Shown here piece after piece: positions 52,199 through 63,900 of a DNA stretch of 64,000 nt. Numbering within the stretch: position 1 is the first letter of the stretch; the number at the start of each line of letters is the position of its first letter. The stretch is from NCBI GenBank assembly GCA_963969395.1, contig OZ017801.1:2482501-2546500 (forward strand). Reading direction: 5' to 3'. Origin of the DNA: Pseudoscleropodium purum (taxonomy: Eukaryota; Streptophyta; Bryopsida; Hypnales; Brachytheciaceae). The notes beneath the pieces are model-generated. The model worked only from the letters and a program-made list of their open reading frames with translations. It was not told the DNA's origin and made no database searches. The position numbers and the translations under genes are program-made.

Positions 52199-54124
52199 AT
52201 GCAATACAAAGGGTCAAAATTGAGTTTTAGTTACGAATTTCCAGAAATTCATAATTTAGAGTGGAATGACAATGTTTATGAATTCCCAGATCCAACATTA
52301 AATCAACCTCAATACCACGAGAATTGTCCCGTAGGTTGGAGAACCACAACAATTGATGATGTTGCACGATTTCTACCACAATTATGCGGCTTAGAACTTG
52401 ATCAAGCTTGGAGAAAGTTTCAAATTGCTGATATTGCTTTAATGGATTGGTATCCTTCAAAGCAATCTCTACTTCAAAATTCTAATGAATACATTAAAAT
52501 GTTTCCTATATTTAATTTTCAAGAACCAGGAATGCATAGTTGTCTTGGATATTGTACAAACTTACTTTCCCATTCAAATTCAAAATTATCTCAACTAGAT
52601 ATTTTGGAATCAATAATAGAAGATCCAAAATTAGAAATACATAGTCCAAAAACTATAGATCCAAGAGCTCCATGTATGGGGGTGCCTCCACCACCTCCTA
52701 AGCCACGACCAAAACCTCCGGAACCAATTTGTTGTGGTATGGGAGTACCTCTACCAACACCTCCACCTCTTCCTTCACCACCTCCACCACCACTAGAAGT
52801 AGTGGTACCGATACTACTAGAACCAAATGAAGATCCTTGCAAAAGATATAAAGATTTGGAAGATGTTTCAAGCATGACTAATAATGATTGGGTCGATTTT
52901 GATATTATGGAAAAATATGGCTACAAAATTCATCCATGGGTTCGCTTACCAACACTAAATTTTCTTCCAACAGGAGTTGATACTATCATTGCTGGTGAAA
53001 AAGGTTATTTAGTTGTTGATGGTGGTTGGCAACCACGAGATAAAATTAAAGGCGAATATGATTTACCAATGCAAGGTCAATGGGATCAGAATACGTATCC
53101 TCCACAATCCATTACTTGTGTTTGTAATCCATTATTAAGGAGGTTTGAATTTGTACATCCATTTCAAGATCGACAATTAAACAATAAAATGGCATGTATA
53201 GAAGTAAAGCTTGATCCAAATCGAGAAGATGGCAGCAGTATGTACAATATATATTTTGTTGGTTACAACATTCTTCCCAATATAAGAGAGGTTGAGGACA
53301 ACCCAAGTGAGCCTCGAACTCCAAAAGCAATCCCTTGTCAAGATGAAGTCATTGTTGCAATTTATAATTCTAATATCAAAAACTGGATTGGAAGTTATAG
53401 TCGCCTTTATGTACGACACCTTTTTAATACTCAAAGCAATGATCTTGCATTTCTCAACAATAAAATATTTTGGGTTTCAGAATGGGCTGATCATGGAAGA
53501 AAAATTAAAGTACAGAATGATGCATTTGAGCCTACAGAGTTGAAATGGATTCCTGTTATTTCATGTTTTGATTTTGAGAGTAAAAAAATTATAGGTTTTT
53601 CATTTTGTCAAGAATTATATCATAAAAAAATAGAAAATTGTCTTCTTATGAAATGCAACCAAAATCTATATTTGGTATCACGTGCTACTTTAAAAAATTC
53701 TAAAGTACCTTTAGGGAGATTTGAAGTGAGACTTGTAGAGTACAAAGAAGGTTCTCCAAAATTGAATTTTACAAAAATTGCAACTATGCCAATACAACAA
53801 TACAATTATTTGTTTCAAAATTGTTTTATGTGTATCGATCACATTGATGAGCCAACTTATCAATGTCGAGGAGGACTTTTGTTTATTTGTTTTTATGTTC
53901 CACATTGTAGCACTGGAGTTATTTTTGATGTGGATAAGTGTGTTTGGAGTAATATGGATAGACATCCAGGGTGGGACTTGGGCAAAGAAGCCAAGATGTT
54001 TCCACCAAATTTGAGCAAAAATGCACTTGCAAGTTGTGTATGGGAACCTAATTTTAAAGCATTATGGAGTAAAGATTATCGAGGACCAAACTGGAACCCT
54101 CTCGGAGATGATCCTACTGGATAG
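52199..54124 (+). CDS. F-box-like / beta-propeller-like protein, family F member 2 (intronless)
   Basis: A single uninterrupted 641-codon frame in DNA so AT-rich that chance stops should be frequent, which argues for selection. The N-terminus has a weak F-box-like segment (TIDDVARFLPQL to AWRKFQIADIAL). A proline-rich linker follows (about residues 157-200, with PPPPPKPRPKPPEP and PPPLPSPPPPP), then the propeller-like part shared with members 1 and 3: LPTLNFLPTGVDTIIAGEKG, CVCNPLLRRFEF, NIYFVGYN, CNQNLYLVSRATL and VIFDVDKCVW. It lacks the HAQV ending. The ATG at 52199 is the first in frame. It converges on member 3, with 1.36 kb between stops. The absence of introns, against five exons in member 1, suggests retroposition or intron loss. 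Role as an SCF-type adaptor is inferred only. Confidence 0.85.
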   Translation: MQYKGSKLSFSYEFPEIHNLEWNDNVYEFPDPTLNQPQYHENCPVGWRTTTIDDVARFLPQLCGLELDQAWRKFQIADIALMDWYPSKQSLLQNSNEYIKMFPIFNFQEPGMHSCLGYCTNLLSHSNSKLSQLDILESIIEDPKLEIHSPKTIDPRAPCMGVPPPPPKPRPKPPEPICCGMGVPLPTPPPLPSPPPPPLEVVVPILLEPNEDPCKRYKDLEDVSSMTNNDWVDFDIMEKYGYKIHPWVRLPTLNFLPTGVDTIIAGEKGYLVVDGGWQPRDKIKGEYDLPMQGQWDQNTYPPQSITCVCNPLLRRFEFVHPFQDRQLNNKMACIEVKLDPNREDGSSMYNIYFVGYNILPNIREVEDNPSEPRTPKAIPCQDEVIVAIYNSNIKNWIGSYSRLYVRHLFNTQSNDLAFLNNKIFWVSEWADHGRKIKVQNDAFEPTELKWIPVISCFDFESKKIIGFSFCQELYHKKIENCLLMKCNQNLYLVSRATLKNSKVPLGRFEVRLVEYKEGSPKLNFTKIATMPIQQYNYLFQNCFMCIDHIDEPTYQCRGGLLFICFYVPHCSTGVIFDVDKCVWSNMDRHPGWDLGKEAKMFPPNLSKNALASCVWEPNFKALWSKDYRGPNWNPLGDDPTG

Positions 54125-55484
54125 ATGGAATGAACCTATATCTACATAGATGGCTTAAGTTTTTATTTTATAAATGTATTTTACCAATTCATGAAAAAAA
54201 TTAAGATTTATTCACATCTCAAGCAATTTCATTGGTGTTTATTTTTTAGTTAAATATGCTCAAAAATGATGTCTTTGCAAAAATTATGAGTTTTTTGCAT
54301 AATTTTTTTTTAAATAATATATTTTTTTAATTTCAAATATTTTTAACTAACCAGAATCTTATTTCAATTTGAAAATCATATTAACCCTTGAAGACCAATT
54401 GTCTCTTGAACGAACAATTGAAAATTTGGGTAGGTTTTTATAAAAATCAATTTGAATTGGGTAATGATGAAATTTTGATACAAGATGTGAACATGTCCCC
54501 TCTTAATAGGAATACAATTTTTTTTGATCATGTACATACATCAAAAGTTATGTCAATTGCTCTAAACTTCTTAGTAGCCTAGACAATATGGGCATCTTTT
54601 GCTAAAATCCTCATTGACTTTTGAAATTTACCATGCATATAACCAATAAAATATGTTATAAAATTTTCTACATATAAAAAATTTTAGTTTCCAAATCACA
54701 TTTTAGGAAGAATCAAATTTTGTTAGCTATATCATGGTGGTTTGAAAAAAAATTATTTTTTTAACTTCAAGACCTATTATCTTGCAATCTATAAAGTTAG
54801 TGACCAAATTTTTCTTCATGTTCCAAATGTTTGTCTCTAACCTTCATCATTTGAATTTCAAATAAAAAATTTCCTCATTGCACAAGAAATGATCAAAAAA
54901 TGACTAGTGTATTTCAAGTTGACTTAGCCTCTTTGCATAGAAGGGTGATTTATACTAAGCTATTAAGCTAAGATCAATATTTGGTTTTGAAATTTTTTTT
55001 AGGAGTAAATTTAACATCATGTACTTATGAATAGTCAAAATCTTGATTTTTGCATAGAGCAAAAAATTTATTTCAAAAGGGTTCAAACTTCAAAGTCTAT
55101 TGATCATATTTTCTAGGAATAAAAAGAAATTCTTACTTTGAACATTATAATCTTTCAATCTATGTGGTGATGTGGTCAAATGGGCTGAAATTTTTTCCAT
55201 ATATTATTTGAGTAGTTTATTTCAATTTTATAGACAATGCAATGAAAATTGGCAGTTTTGGACTTTTCACTTCTAAAACATCCTTTGGCTTTTAGGAGAT
55301 AAATATACATTACAAGTATCTAACTATATATTTGATGAGTTTTATTAAGAACACATAATATTTTAAAATATACATTCATTTAATAAATATGATTGTATAA
55401 TTAAATTTTATTTAACAAATTTAAATGTCAATTCTATATTGAACTTTTTAAGAAATTTTATGAAGCCAATACCTTGATTCATCC
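54125..55484. other. Spacer between convergent family F genes
   Basis: AT-rich DNA between two stop codons. It presumably holds both 3' UTRs; no other feature recognised. Confidence 0.6.
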
Positions 55485-57179
55485 TCAAACTTGTGCATGT
55501 ATTGTTGGTTGATACAACCAATTGCCAATGACTATTGTCCTTGGATCAAACATTGGAATGGATGGCATATATTCCCAAAATTTTCTTTTTACATTAAAAA
55601 ATACCATTACAGGAAGAGTATGGCACATAATCCAAATACGTTCCATTCCTCCAATACAACAATATTTTGTGGTTATTTCAACACTATTATAATCCAAAAA
55701 GCATATATTGTACATGTTACGATCCATAATTGTAACATTTACAAGGTCCATATATCCTTTGTATAGCTCTATTTGATTGAGATCAAAATCGACAAGTTTA
55801 TAAATATGGAATGTCCTCGGTCGGGTTAGAGTTCGACTTACTACATACATTTTAGATTCACACTCTACTAATTGAGGAGATTCCATTGTTTCATGTAATG
55901 GCCAATAATCCTTTTCCCAAATTCGTTTTTGAAAATTGTATTTCAATATCGTAGGTGTCCATTTTTCAGGTTCTTTAGGATCTTCAGTAACATCCATTAT
56001 TGTTCCTGCAATGTAAATCACTGGACCATCACTACAACGAACCATTGGTAATGTTCGATACGCACTTGCAAAACTTAACTCATAAACAAAGTCAGGTTTA
56101 AATGGCTTCATAGGTTCTTCAATTGGTGTATGATTTGGATGGAAGTGCCATTTTTTTTCAATGGACTTGTATATGCCTACTTTGAGGAAGCCTGTAGTAT
56201 GATCATGATTTTCTTGCCATCCTACAAGGTGGATAACGTATGAGTTTGACAAAGGTGATACTGTAATATGAGCTAATATTTTAGTTAAGACAATCTCCAT
56301 AGGAGGCAAAATTCGAAATTGCCTTGAAATTGGATTTGCCACTACCAACATTGTTTGGGGTGGATGTTTGCTTTTCCAATAAGTAGTCTTAATTGAAATT
56401 GGATCATGTTTTGGTCTATACAAATCTTCATTCACAGATTCTATTAAGCGTGGTTGAAATCCACCTTGGAAAACTAGCAATCCTCCACAACCAGTTAGCA
56501 TCTTGTTTACACCAAAAGGCAAAAAATCTAAATTTGGCATTTGTTGCCATATATGATGTGGATGATGTAGAGACCATAAAATGCCAGTTTTCATATTTAC
56601 TATAGTGGGATAATATTCAATATTGTGTTTAAGGCGACCTTTAACTTTTAAAGCTTTATTTTTATATGCATGTAAAAGTTTTTGACCAAAAGACCAAACA
56701 CAACCTATAGCGTACAATTTTGCAATAGGCAATTTCCATAGTATACAATCACGAACCATCCTCCTATCATCATCAGTTTTGAAAGACTTCCAAAATTCTT
56801 CCATCCATTTTGGATCATCAAGAGGTTGTATTTGAGTATTTTTAGGAGATTCCAAAGGAAGAGGTGGTGGTGGTAGTGGGGATATAGGAAGACATGGAAG
56901 AGGTAATGGTGATAGTGTCAATGCTAGAGGACAAAGAGGCTCAAGGGGAGGATTTTTTGCAAGTTCTTCTTGAATTTTTTTAACAGTCTTATATATATGA
57001 ACACCATATTCTTCAGTTGGTGGTAGTGGAGGTGGTTCTTGTGAAATTATACTAAGCTTAGATTTTAAAGTTGAGGACTTCCTATGGCTTTCATCTTCAA
57101 ATCCTTCCAAAGCTTTTCCAACATCTTCAAGATCAATAAAACTTACAGATTTCTTTATGGATTTTTTTTCTTTTGACAT
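55485..57179 (-). CDS. F-box-like / beta-propeller-like protein, family F member 3 (intronless)
   Basis: A single 564-codon frame. Residues 1-45 are basic and serine-rich; 48-115 are proline-rich (EPPPLPPTEE, SPLPPPPLPLESP). The F-box-like helix ILWKLPIAKLYAIGCV (146-161) aligns with ILSKLPVSKLYAVGCV of member 1. Shared blocks follow: LKHNIEYYP, MPNLDFLPFGVNKMLTGCGG, VVANPISRQFRILP, VGIYKSIEKKWHF, LVECESKMYVVSR and FFNVKRKFWEYMP, ending GNWLYQPTIHAQV against GNWRFEPAAHAQV in member 1. Length is within six residues of member 1, but the long Glu/Pro run is missing and there are no introns. The coding sequence is AT-rich at third positions. It is probably a functional retrocopy-like paralogue; its substrate is unknown. 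Confidence 0.87.
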   Translation of the reverse strand: MSKEKKSIKKSVSFIDLEDVGKALEGFEDESHRKSSTLKSKLSIISQEPPPLPPTEEYGVHIYKTVKKIQEELAKNPPLEPLCPLALTLSPLPLPCLPISPLPPPPLPLESPKNTQIQPLDDPKWMEEFWKSFKTDDDRRMVRDCILWKLPIAKLYAIGCVWSFGQKLLHAYKNKALKVKGRLKHNIEYYPTIVNMKTGILWSLHHPHHIWQQMPNLDFLPFGVNKMLTGCGGLLVFQGGFQPRLIESVNEDLYRPKHDPISIKTTYWKSKHPPQTMLVVANPISRQFRILPPMEIVLTKILAHITVSPLSNSYVIHLVGWQENHDHTTGFLKVGIYKSIEKKWHFHPNHTPIEEPMKPFKPDFVYELSFASAYRTLPMVRCSDGPVIYIAGTIMDVTEDPKEPEKWTPTILKYNFQKRIWEKDYWPLHETMESPQLVECESKMYVVSRTLTRPRTFHIYKLVDFDLNQIELYKGYMDLVNVTIMDRNMYNICFLDYNSVEITTKYCCIGGMERIWIMCHTLPVMVFFNVKRKFWEYMPSIPMFDPRTIVIGNWLYQPTIHAQV

Positions 57180-60100
57180 TTGATAAAAAATAAATTTATT
57201 GAATAAATAATGATAAAAATAGAAAATGAAATTACTTCAGGAAGTATGTTACTTCAATTTTTAAAATCATATTACATCTATCAAAATGAATATCATAAAT
57301 GTTTTTAGATTAATCTTTAATTGCATTTTAAGGAACAAAATAAAAAACATTAAGTTTGATTCTCTATCCTTCTTACAAAATTTAAAAATTCAATATAAAA
57401 GAATCAATACTTTATTCTAAGCATGTTCATAAGAGAATACAATTTTTATTTATAAATTTTAAAATGAATTCAAAGGTCACGTTTTAAAACCTTAATTCAG
57501 ATATGATTGTTTTTTAATTTTCTAAACTCTAACTTGAACAACTATTTATAAATTATTTAATATTAGATTACAAATCAAATGATAATGAAATAAATAAGTA
57601 ATTCAAACATCACCAAATTATATATCTTTTTTTGAGCATATTTCTTTATTGATTTGTACAACATTATTAAATATAATAAAAGCTATAATGGTTTCAAATA
57701 TTGAGTGTTTGAAATTGTACTTTTATATTGTATTTATTATTAAAATATAAATCTCTTGAAAAATTGTCAATAATGAATTTGATGAAACTATAGGATTTTG
57801 GATTTTGTGTAAAATTTTGAAGTAGGTCATACAAGTTTCTTTGTTTCCAAAATATTTGAAAGACAAAAATAAAATATTATTTATTAGTTTCAAGAATTAT
57901 TCATAAATGAAATAGCGCATTTATTATTTGAATTGTATGACATTTTTGAATAGCAATGGCATGGCATTCTTGAGTATAGTGCCAACTAGGAGTTTTTAGA
58001 GCAAAGTTATACCAAATTAGAGCAAATCTAGCAAAATGAAAGCTTTGGCCTACTTTCATATTAAATGACAATGATTCATTGGCTTAAGAAAAATTCACTT
58101 GTTCAAATTGGACTCAATTGCGCAATGCTAGCTATTAAGATTCTATTTTTTATTTATTAAATTGGTTACATATTAGATTCAAAAGTATTTTAATAAGGTT
58201 TTTAGAATCAAATATACCATTAAAACTTCAAATATACTACTTATATACATATAATACAAAACAAAGCCCACAAGAATTTAACCAAAAAAAATTGATTTGA
58301 CATTTTCAAAAGTTACACCTTTTCAAATGTAAAAATTTACACACATAAGCATTTATAATGCATATAATAAATTTGATTTCTTATTTATGATTTGATTTAA
58401 AATTCATATTACATACAAATCTTTATATGAATTCAAGAATTTGATTTCAAGAAGAAATAATATGAGATTTTTTTATTATTTAATTTTTAAATTTGTCAAT
58501 ATAAATTTTCAATTATTTCAATTGCACATACAACTTCAAGTATATATATTCATTGACAAAGCTAAGTAAAAGCCTTTGAAATCTTTTTATACATAAAGTT
58601 GTTCTACAAGTAGAAGTAAATAAAATATAATGTCCAAACATAAAGGTTGTAGGATATGATGTATTGCATTGCCCTACAAAAATTCGAATCCCAACACAAT
58701 CAACACTTAGGGAATAAATAAATTTTAAAATCCCTTACCTAAAAAATTCCTTTTGATTATTTACTCCAAAAAAATTTGCATAGTTTTTGAATGTCACAAC
58801 ATCTAAAATGCATCAAAGCTTAGCACTACAGATTTTGGAATATAAATAAGTTTATAATCAATAATGTTGTTTTGTGAGTGAAACAAAATAAAATGTAATG
58901 AAAAGCAATCAAATAGATGAATTTTTTGCAATAAGAAGGCAAAATTATAGTTGAAATGTAATATTACTAAGAAGTAAGAATAGTGATTGTTTTGCAATTT
59001 CTTGCAACTATCAGAAAAGGTGGATGCAACTTTACATGTTGACATTCATCATAAGAACTATAATTCTTCATCAACATATTGACATTCATATATTTCAAAA
59101 ACAAATAAAATTCAAGAAAATACATATATTGTTGGAACAGAATTTGTAGAAACTCACTATTATCGTATACAACATATGTGGTTCTCTCATGAACATAATA
59201 TTATTTTGGATATAATTGTTATATAGAGAAATGGCAATCACATGTTAAGAGCCTACTTAAGAATCAATTAATTAGTCAATATTGAACTAGAAATTTTAAG
59301 CAACATTACGATGTTAGAAAGTTTAGAGGAGAAAATAATTACATAAACTTCGTAAAGTCGTTTATCAATATAACATTTACCTCCAAAACAATATGCTGTT
59401 GGCATAAATTTTATAACATCTGGACCCTCTCTCCAGCCTTAGCTTGTAGGAATGGGAACCATATCATTTGAACCAAGAATCCTCCCCTTCCTAGCAGCTT
59501 CTTGTCGCCTCTTTTGTTTCCTCTTTTTCTGTGAACATTTCTCTTCATTGTCCGGCCTTTAGCTTGGCTGTTTTTATATGGTGTTTTTATCAAATGCAGT
59601 AGTTCTTCCATTTGTTTAAAATAAATAATAAATAAATAAAATATGCTACTCATTCCAAAATGACTCAGGTTGCTACTGATTCGTTACTTAAAGATTGATA
59701 ATTAGTGAGGTTCTACTTACATTATTCTTTCAAGTATCACCAAATTGGTGATCTTACTTAATTGACCGGGGAGCGTAGAAATCCTATTTATGCTGTTTTT
59801 ACATGAATGAAATCAGGGCTGGAAATCACATTAGTTCAGAATTGATGCAATTGCACACTCAGAAAATAGACAAACATTCATCAATACCAGCAGGACTCAC
59901 TGAAAACTAACAACTGCTAAGAATGGGAAGCAACAGTGCACATATGTTCAAGCCCTAATTTCAAAGACAAACTAAATGCCATTTTTGGAGTCATATACAT
60001 ATATACAAAAAGTGTAGACAGTGCATCCTGTGGTCTGGGTAGTGACCAACCAAAAATTACTAATGATTTATCAAACGTGAATTCCCAAAAGAATTGGAAA

Positions 60101-60277
60101 TAGACGAAAGAGATCCACTAAATCTAAAGACCAGGAAATGTGTAGTAAGAGCATCATCATCAACAACAGCACATGAAAGACAAGACAGTGTTTCGCGTCT
60201 GCGATCAATGCAAAATTGGATCGAGTGAGCAAATCAAATCCGAATTGCCTATTCTACTTAACAATCAAAATTTGAAT
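57180..60277. other. AT-rich intergenic
   Basis: About 3.1 kb between member 3 and the securin-like gene. The part next to 57180 should hold the member 3 promoter, but no TATA box can be singled out in such AT-rich DNA. Composition becomes less AT-rich from about 59.4 kb. No supported gene. Confidence 0.55.
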
Positions 60278-63200
60278 TCACCGCCAGGTCCGGGCAGCCG
60301 GTTTCCTCGACTTGGGTTTCTGGGAGGGAGGGCTCTTCACAAGGCTCCAGTTGTCAGGGACGCCTGGAATATCCTCCTCAGTGCAAGAGTATACAAAGAA
60401 ATCATCTCTCAGCCCACTTGGCATACCCCAATCTATTTCTGCACACAAGTAATACAATCCACAATAAGAGAGGCTTTGGGATATTTACATGACACCAAAC
60501 ATCCCTGGTCAGAAAGCACACTTTCCGTAACCATCCCAAAAGGAAACACTTAAGCAGCGCGTAGTTACAATTATTCGGATAGTCAAAGATTCATGTGTTC
60601 TTGTTAGCACATCAAAGAAGATTTCAAGGAGACATTATTTGGATACCATATGCAGAAGTTCAAAAGGTTAAACGTTGTACAGGTAGATCAGTTAAAACTG
60701 ACGGGAATTCTCATGTTAACGTGGTGTACAAAATCGATATGTATTCATCATCCAAGCTTTTAGGGAGTCGCATTCTAGGTACTTTCCCAATTACGGAACT
60801 CTACGTTGAACCCACCCTGTTGTACCAAACTTCAGGACTGACGCACGTTCTACGTTGAGATTTTGAAGGTAATCAAGTGGAACACAGCATAAACACTTTC
60901 AGGAGTGTCCTAAAGCTGACATGACTGTGCAGCCAAGAAGAAATTCACACCTGGAAAGGGCACCACAGGGTCCTGGTCCTCATAAGGATCCATCTCCAGA
61001 ACATCTCTCATCTCCATACTCTGTGAATGCAGGTCATTTGGGTTATTCATTGCGCCACATACTATGAAGAATGCTGAAAGGGAGGAAAACCAAATAAATC
61101 CTAATGTTGATGTTCAGAGTTTTGGAGGTAGATCCAAAACCAGATGAACACGCATGTGCCATCCAAGAGTAAGAACAGAATGAGGAGAGGGACTCACATG
61201 ATCATAAGGCTTCAAGAATGATGGCAGCGGCATGCGTAGTTTCCTTATTTCAGCTACTCGCTCCTCAATCTCTGTGTGCAGAGGGTGATCACACAACTAA
61301 GCACAACAAAGATCTGAATGAGATTTACACTAATTAGTTCTTTACAGCATCAGTGATTACTAAGGCAAAGATGTAATCAAGCTAGAAATCCTGTCTCCCA
61401 TATCCAGGACGGGAGGTGGAGAGCGTAACTTTGGATCCATATATTCTGCTACCAAGAGTACTGCCCAGGTGTGAACATTTAATATTCTGGAATCACATCA
61501 TTAGTAATCCCTAAGTGCCTAAATGGACAAAAGTGCCTGCCCCATATCCTTAGGAGTTAAAATGAATCATTTAGGAATCTTCAAGGAGGTTAACAAAATA
61601 TTGCAATAGAGAATTGAAATAAAATCCTACGTTTATGAATTGTAAAACTGTGTTTCAGTTGACTGTAAGCTTTCAATTTAGAATTTTCACTTTCAGATCA
61701 GGCACCTAGAGGTTAAGAGGGAATTGAATAAGCGGGCACCTCTATCCGCTTGCTCTTGGCGTAAGATTTCCAAATCGTCACCAGTCTTCCCGGCAGACAA
61801 TTCGATACCTCGCTCAGCCTGCTCTTGCACTAGCTTCTCCAACTCGGGATCGGCAAGGGGCATATTGTACTTTGACCATGGCTTCAGCTGCTCAGACTTC
61901 GGTGCCTCCAGTTTGGGTGCAGCGACTTTTGCCTTAGTGGTCGTCTACGAGAGGGCAGAATCAGCTCTAAACATGAATTGATGTTCAAGCACAACGGGTA
62001 TAGCTGGTAAGGGGACACTCCCAATGTGCACACCTCCGGTAAAATTTCTCCATAGGATATACATTGGGAGAATCCCGACTAGCACTGTAAGCAGGAGTCT
62101 CTTGTTCATGTTCAGATAAGGTCAAAATTTTATATATCACCAGAATCAATGCAGAAAATGCAAGTTTAGGTAAAAAAAATAATCAATAGAAGATTTCTGA
62201 CCAACTCACTGGAGCTCAAAAATCATAAGGCTTAATTTTGTCCTCTTAGTCCTATAGTTGTAAAGCAATGGACTTCAATCAGAGATCAAAGCTGTTCAAT
62301 TATTCATAAACAGTGCTACCCAAACTTCACTAGGTCATGCCCCTACATACCTGCTTCAGTTCTTTGGGAGGAGCATTCCCTGGAATCGGATTTACAACAC
62401 TATTCTCATTGGTGATGTTCCGAAGGGGGACACGGGCGGACAGAGGTTTTTTCACAGTGGATTGCAGTGGTTTAGAAGACGAATTCTCAGCGTCGGAAAG
62501 GCTCATTGAGGGCTTGGAAGTAGCCCCTCCTGTAGGTTTCATCGTATTGGTGATGTTGGAAAGTGTTTTCCTCTCCGCATTACCGACGCTCTTATTCATC
62601 ATGGGCATGCTGGCATTGTGTTGCAGCTGCATCTTCCCTGCAGGTTTAGTATTCTATTCCATTAAAACCTTGCATTCACAGTTAATCTCCTATCCTTTTC
62701 AGACTTCCTTAAAAATTATACCTCCACCAAACTACAGAGTCTAACTGGACAACATTCTTCAGCTCTCCTACTCCATTCATTGCACTGTGGCAGAATTTTA
62801 GATGGTTAGAGTTCAACTTAAGTTTCCCACATACAAAACGGAGGATAAGTGACCAGTGATATGTCGACTTAGGAACTGAAGTGGACAATATTTGTGGAAA
62901 AGGGGATAACCGTTGGGTGACGCTTCAATAGTTCACAAGTAATTACGAATTTGAATCTCTTTGTGCTGGGTTCTAGAGGGTTTGCATTGTATACTCGTCT
63001 CTTATTCTTCATCATATAATACCAACTGTCCGTCTGCTGCACAGAGATGTTGATACTCACCGATATTCACGAGGTTTCCCCTAATAAATACCGAGACAAT
63101 CAGGACTACAGTGCTTATCCTCCGTTCCTATACCCCTCTACTGCTATCCCACAATCACGAAATCCCATACTCCGTGCACCTCGCGAGAACAGTGACTCAC

Positions 63201-63554
63201 GTAATAACGCAAGAGACAGCAATGCAATTGAATTAACCCCTACAGGACCAAGAATAGTTTGAAATAGCCATTACGTTGGAAATTATAATTCAGACTGAAC
63301 CAAATTTAATGCCACCTGCATCAGTGAAAACTTTGTACGTGGTGGTCACAGAATAATCAAAATTGAACAAAAGAAAATTCCCACGAAACCTACTTAGAAC
63401 TGCTATAAAAGGATGATAATAATTTGGAAAAACATGAGACCCAATTTGGGAATCTTGGTGCTTAACAGAGAAGGAAGGAGAAATGCGCACCTGAGAGGTG
63501 CGGAACAGCAGCATTCTCATCCTGTGGCGCTCGCGATCTCACCCGCAACGCCAT
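60278..63554 (-). CDS. PANS: PATRONUS/RSS1-like plant securin candidate
   Basis: Reconstructed on the minus strand from exons 63554-63491, 62637-62351, 61944-61740, 61271-61198, 61020-60951 and 60438-60278. All junctions are GT-AG and phases agree, giving 286 aa. Exon 1 carries a DEN box (residues 12-14, in APQDENAAVPHL). Exon 2 carries two consensus D-boxes, RKTLSNITN (44-52) and RVPLRNITN (90-98). The C-terminal half is charged, with DPYEDQDPVVPFPEIDW (221-237), and ends in a basic KPKSRKPAARTWR. No cyclin box is present. In plants PATRONUS is the securin: it is degraded through APC/C after DEN/D-box recognition and protects cohesion by restraining separase; rice RSS1 is a homologue. Assignment rests on degron order, disorder and size, not on an alignment. 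The exon 3 donor (61740) is the least certain; using the Met of exon 2 as start would lose the DEN box. Confidence 0.72.
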
Positions 63555-63900
63555 TGTTTGTTCGCTTCAGCTCAAGTGACGACCTCTCACAACCCTAAAC
63601 GGCACAAGGTCGAAAATCAAAATGCAGACAAGAAGATACCCTAGAACGAAATTCAAATGCGAGAAAGAAAAACAAAACATACACGAGGTGTAAGCAAACG
63701 GGAGCTTCAGCGCAGAATGCAGCGCAGTGATGAAGAATGATCGCAGTGATAACATGAGACAAGTAGCTCGAAAAATTGAGAGCGTGGTGAGTGATGAGTG
63801 CGAAGCTAGAATGATGCAAATTTTGTAACAGCAAAGATTGAATTGGAAGGTGGGCGGGAAGCGCAGTTGAGAGTACTGGTAACGGCTCTATTCGCGGCTC
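63555..63900 (-). promoter_or_regulatory. Promoter/5' region of the securin-like gene, with mitotic-type motifs
   Basis: Three AACGG cores (63598, 63697 and 63881), the core of the MSA element bound by MYB3R factors for G2/M expression, lie within 330 bp of the start codon. GGCGGGAA at 63853-63860 is an E2F-like site (TTCCCGCC on the coding strand). AACCCTAAA at about 63591-63599 is a telo-box-like word close to the ATG. These are short motifs and some may be chance, but together they fit a cell-cycle gene. Confidence 0.45.

Noticed and set aside
59411..59653. Minus-strand 80-codon basic frame
   Set aside because: Low complexity, no family and no splice context; possibly a chance frame downstream of the securin-like gene.
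60173..60553. Plus-strand 126-codon frame
   Set aside because: Overlaps the last exon of the securin-like gene on the opposite strand, which has splice-phase support.
60910..61020. Alternative terminal exon of the securin-like gene reading through to TAG at 60910
   Set aside because: Open but ends in an unremarkable tail. The GT donor at 60950 joins in phase to 60438-60278, whose sequence continues the acidic region. It could be a retained-intron isoform.
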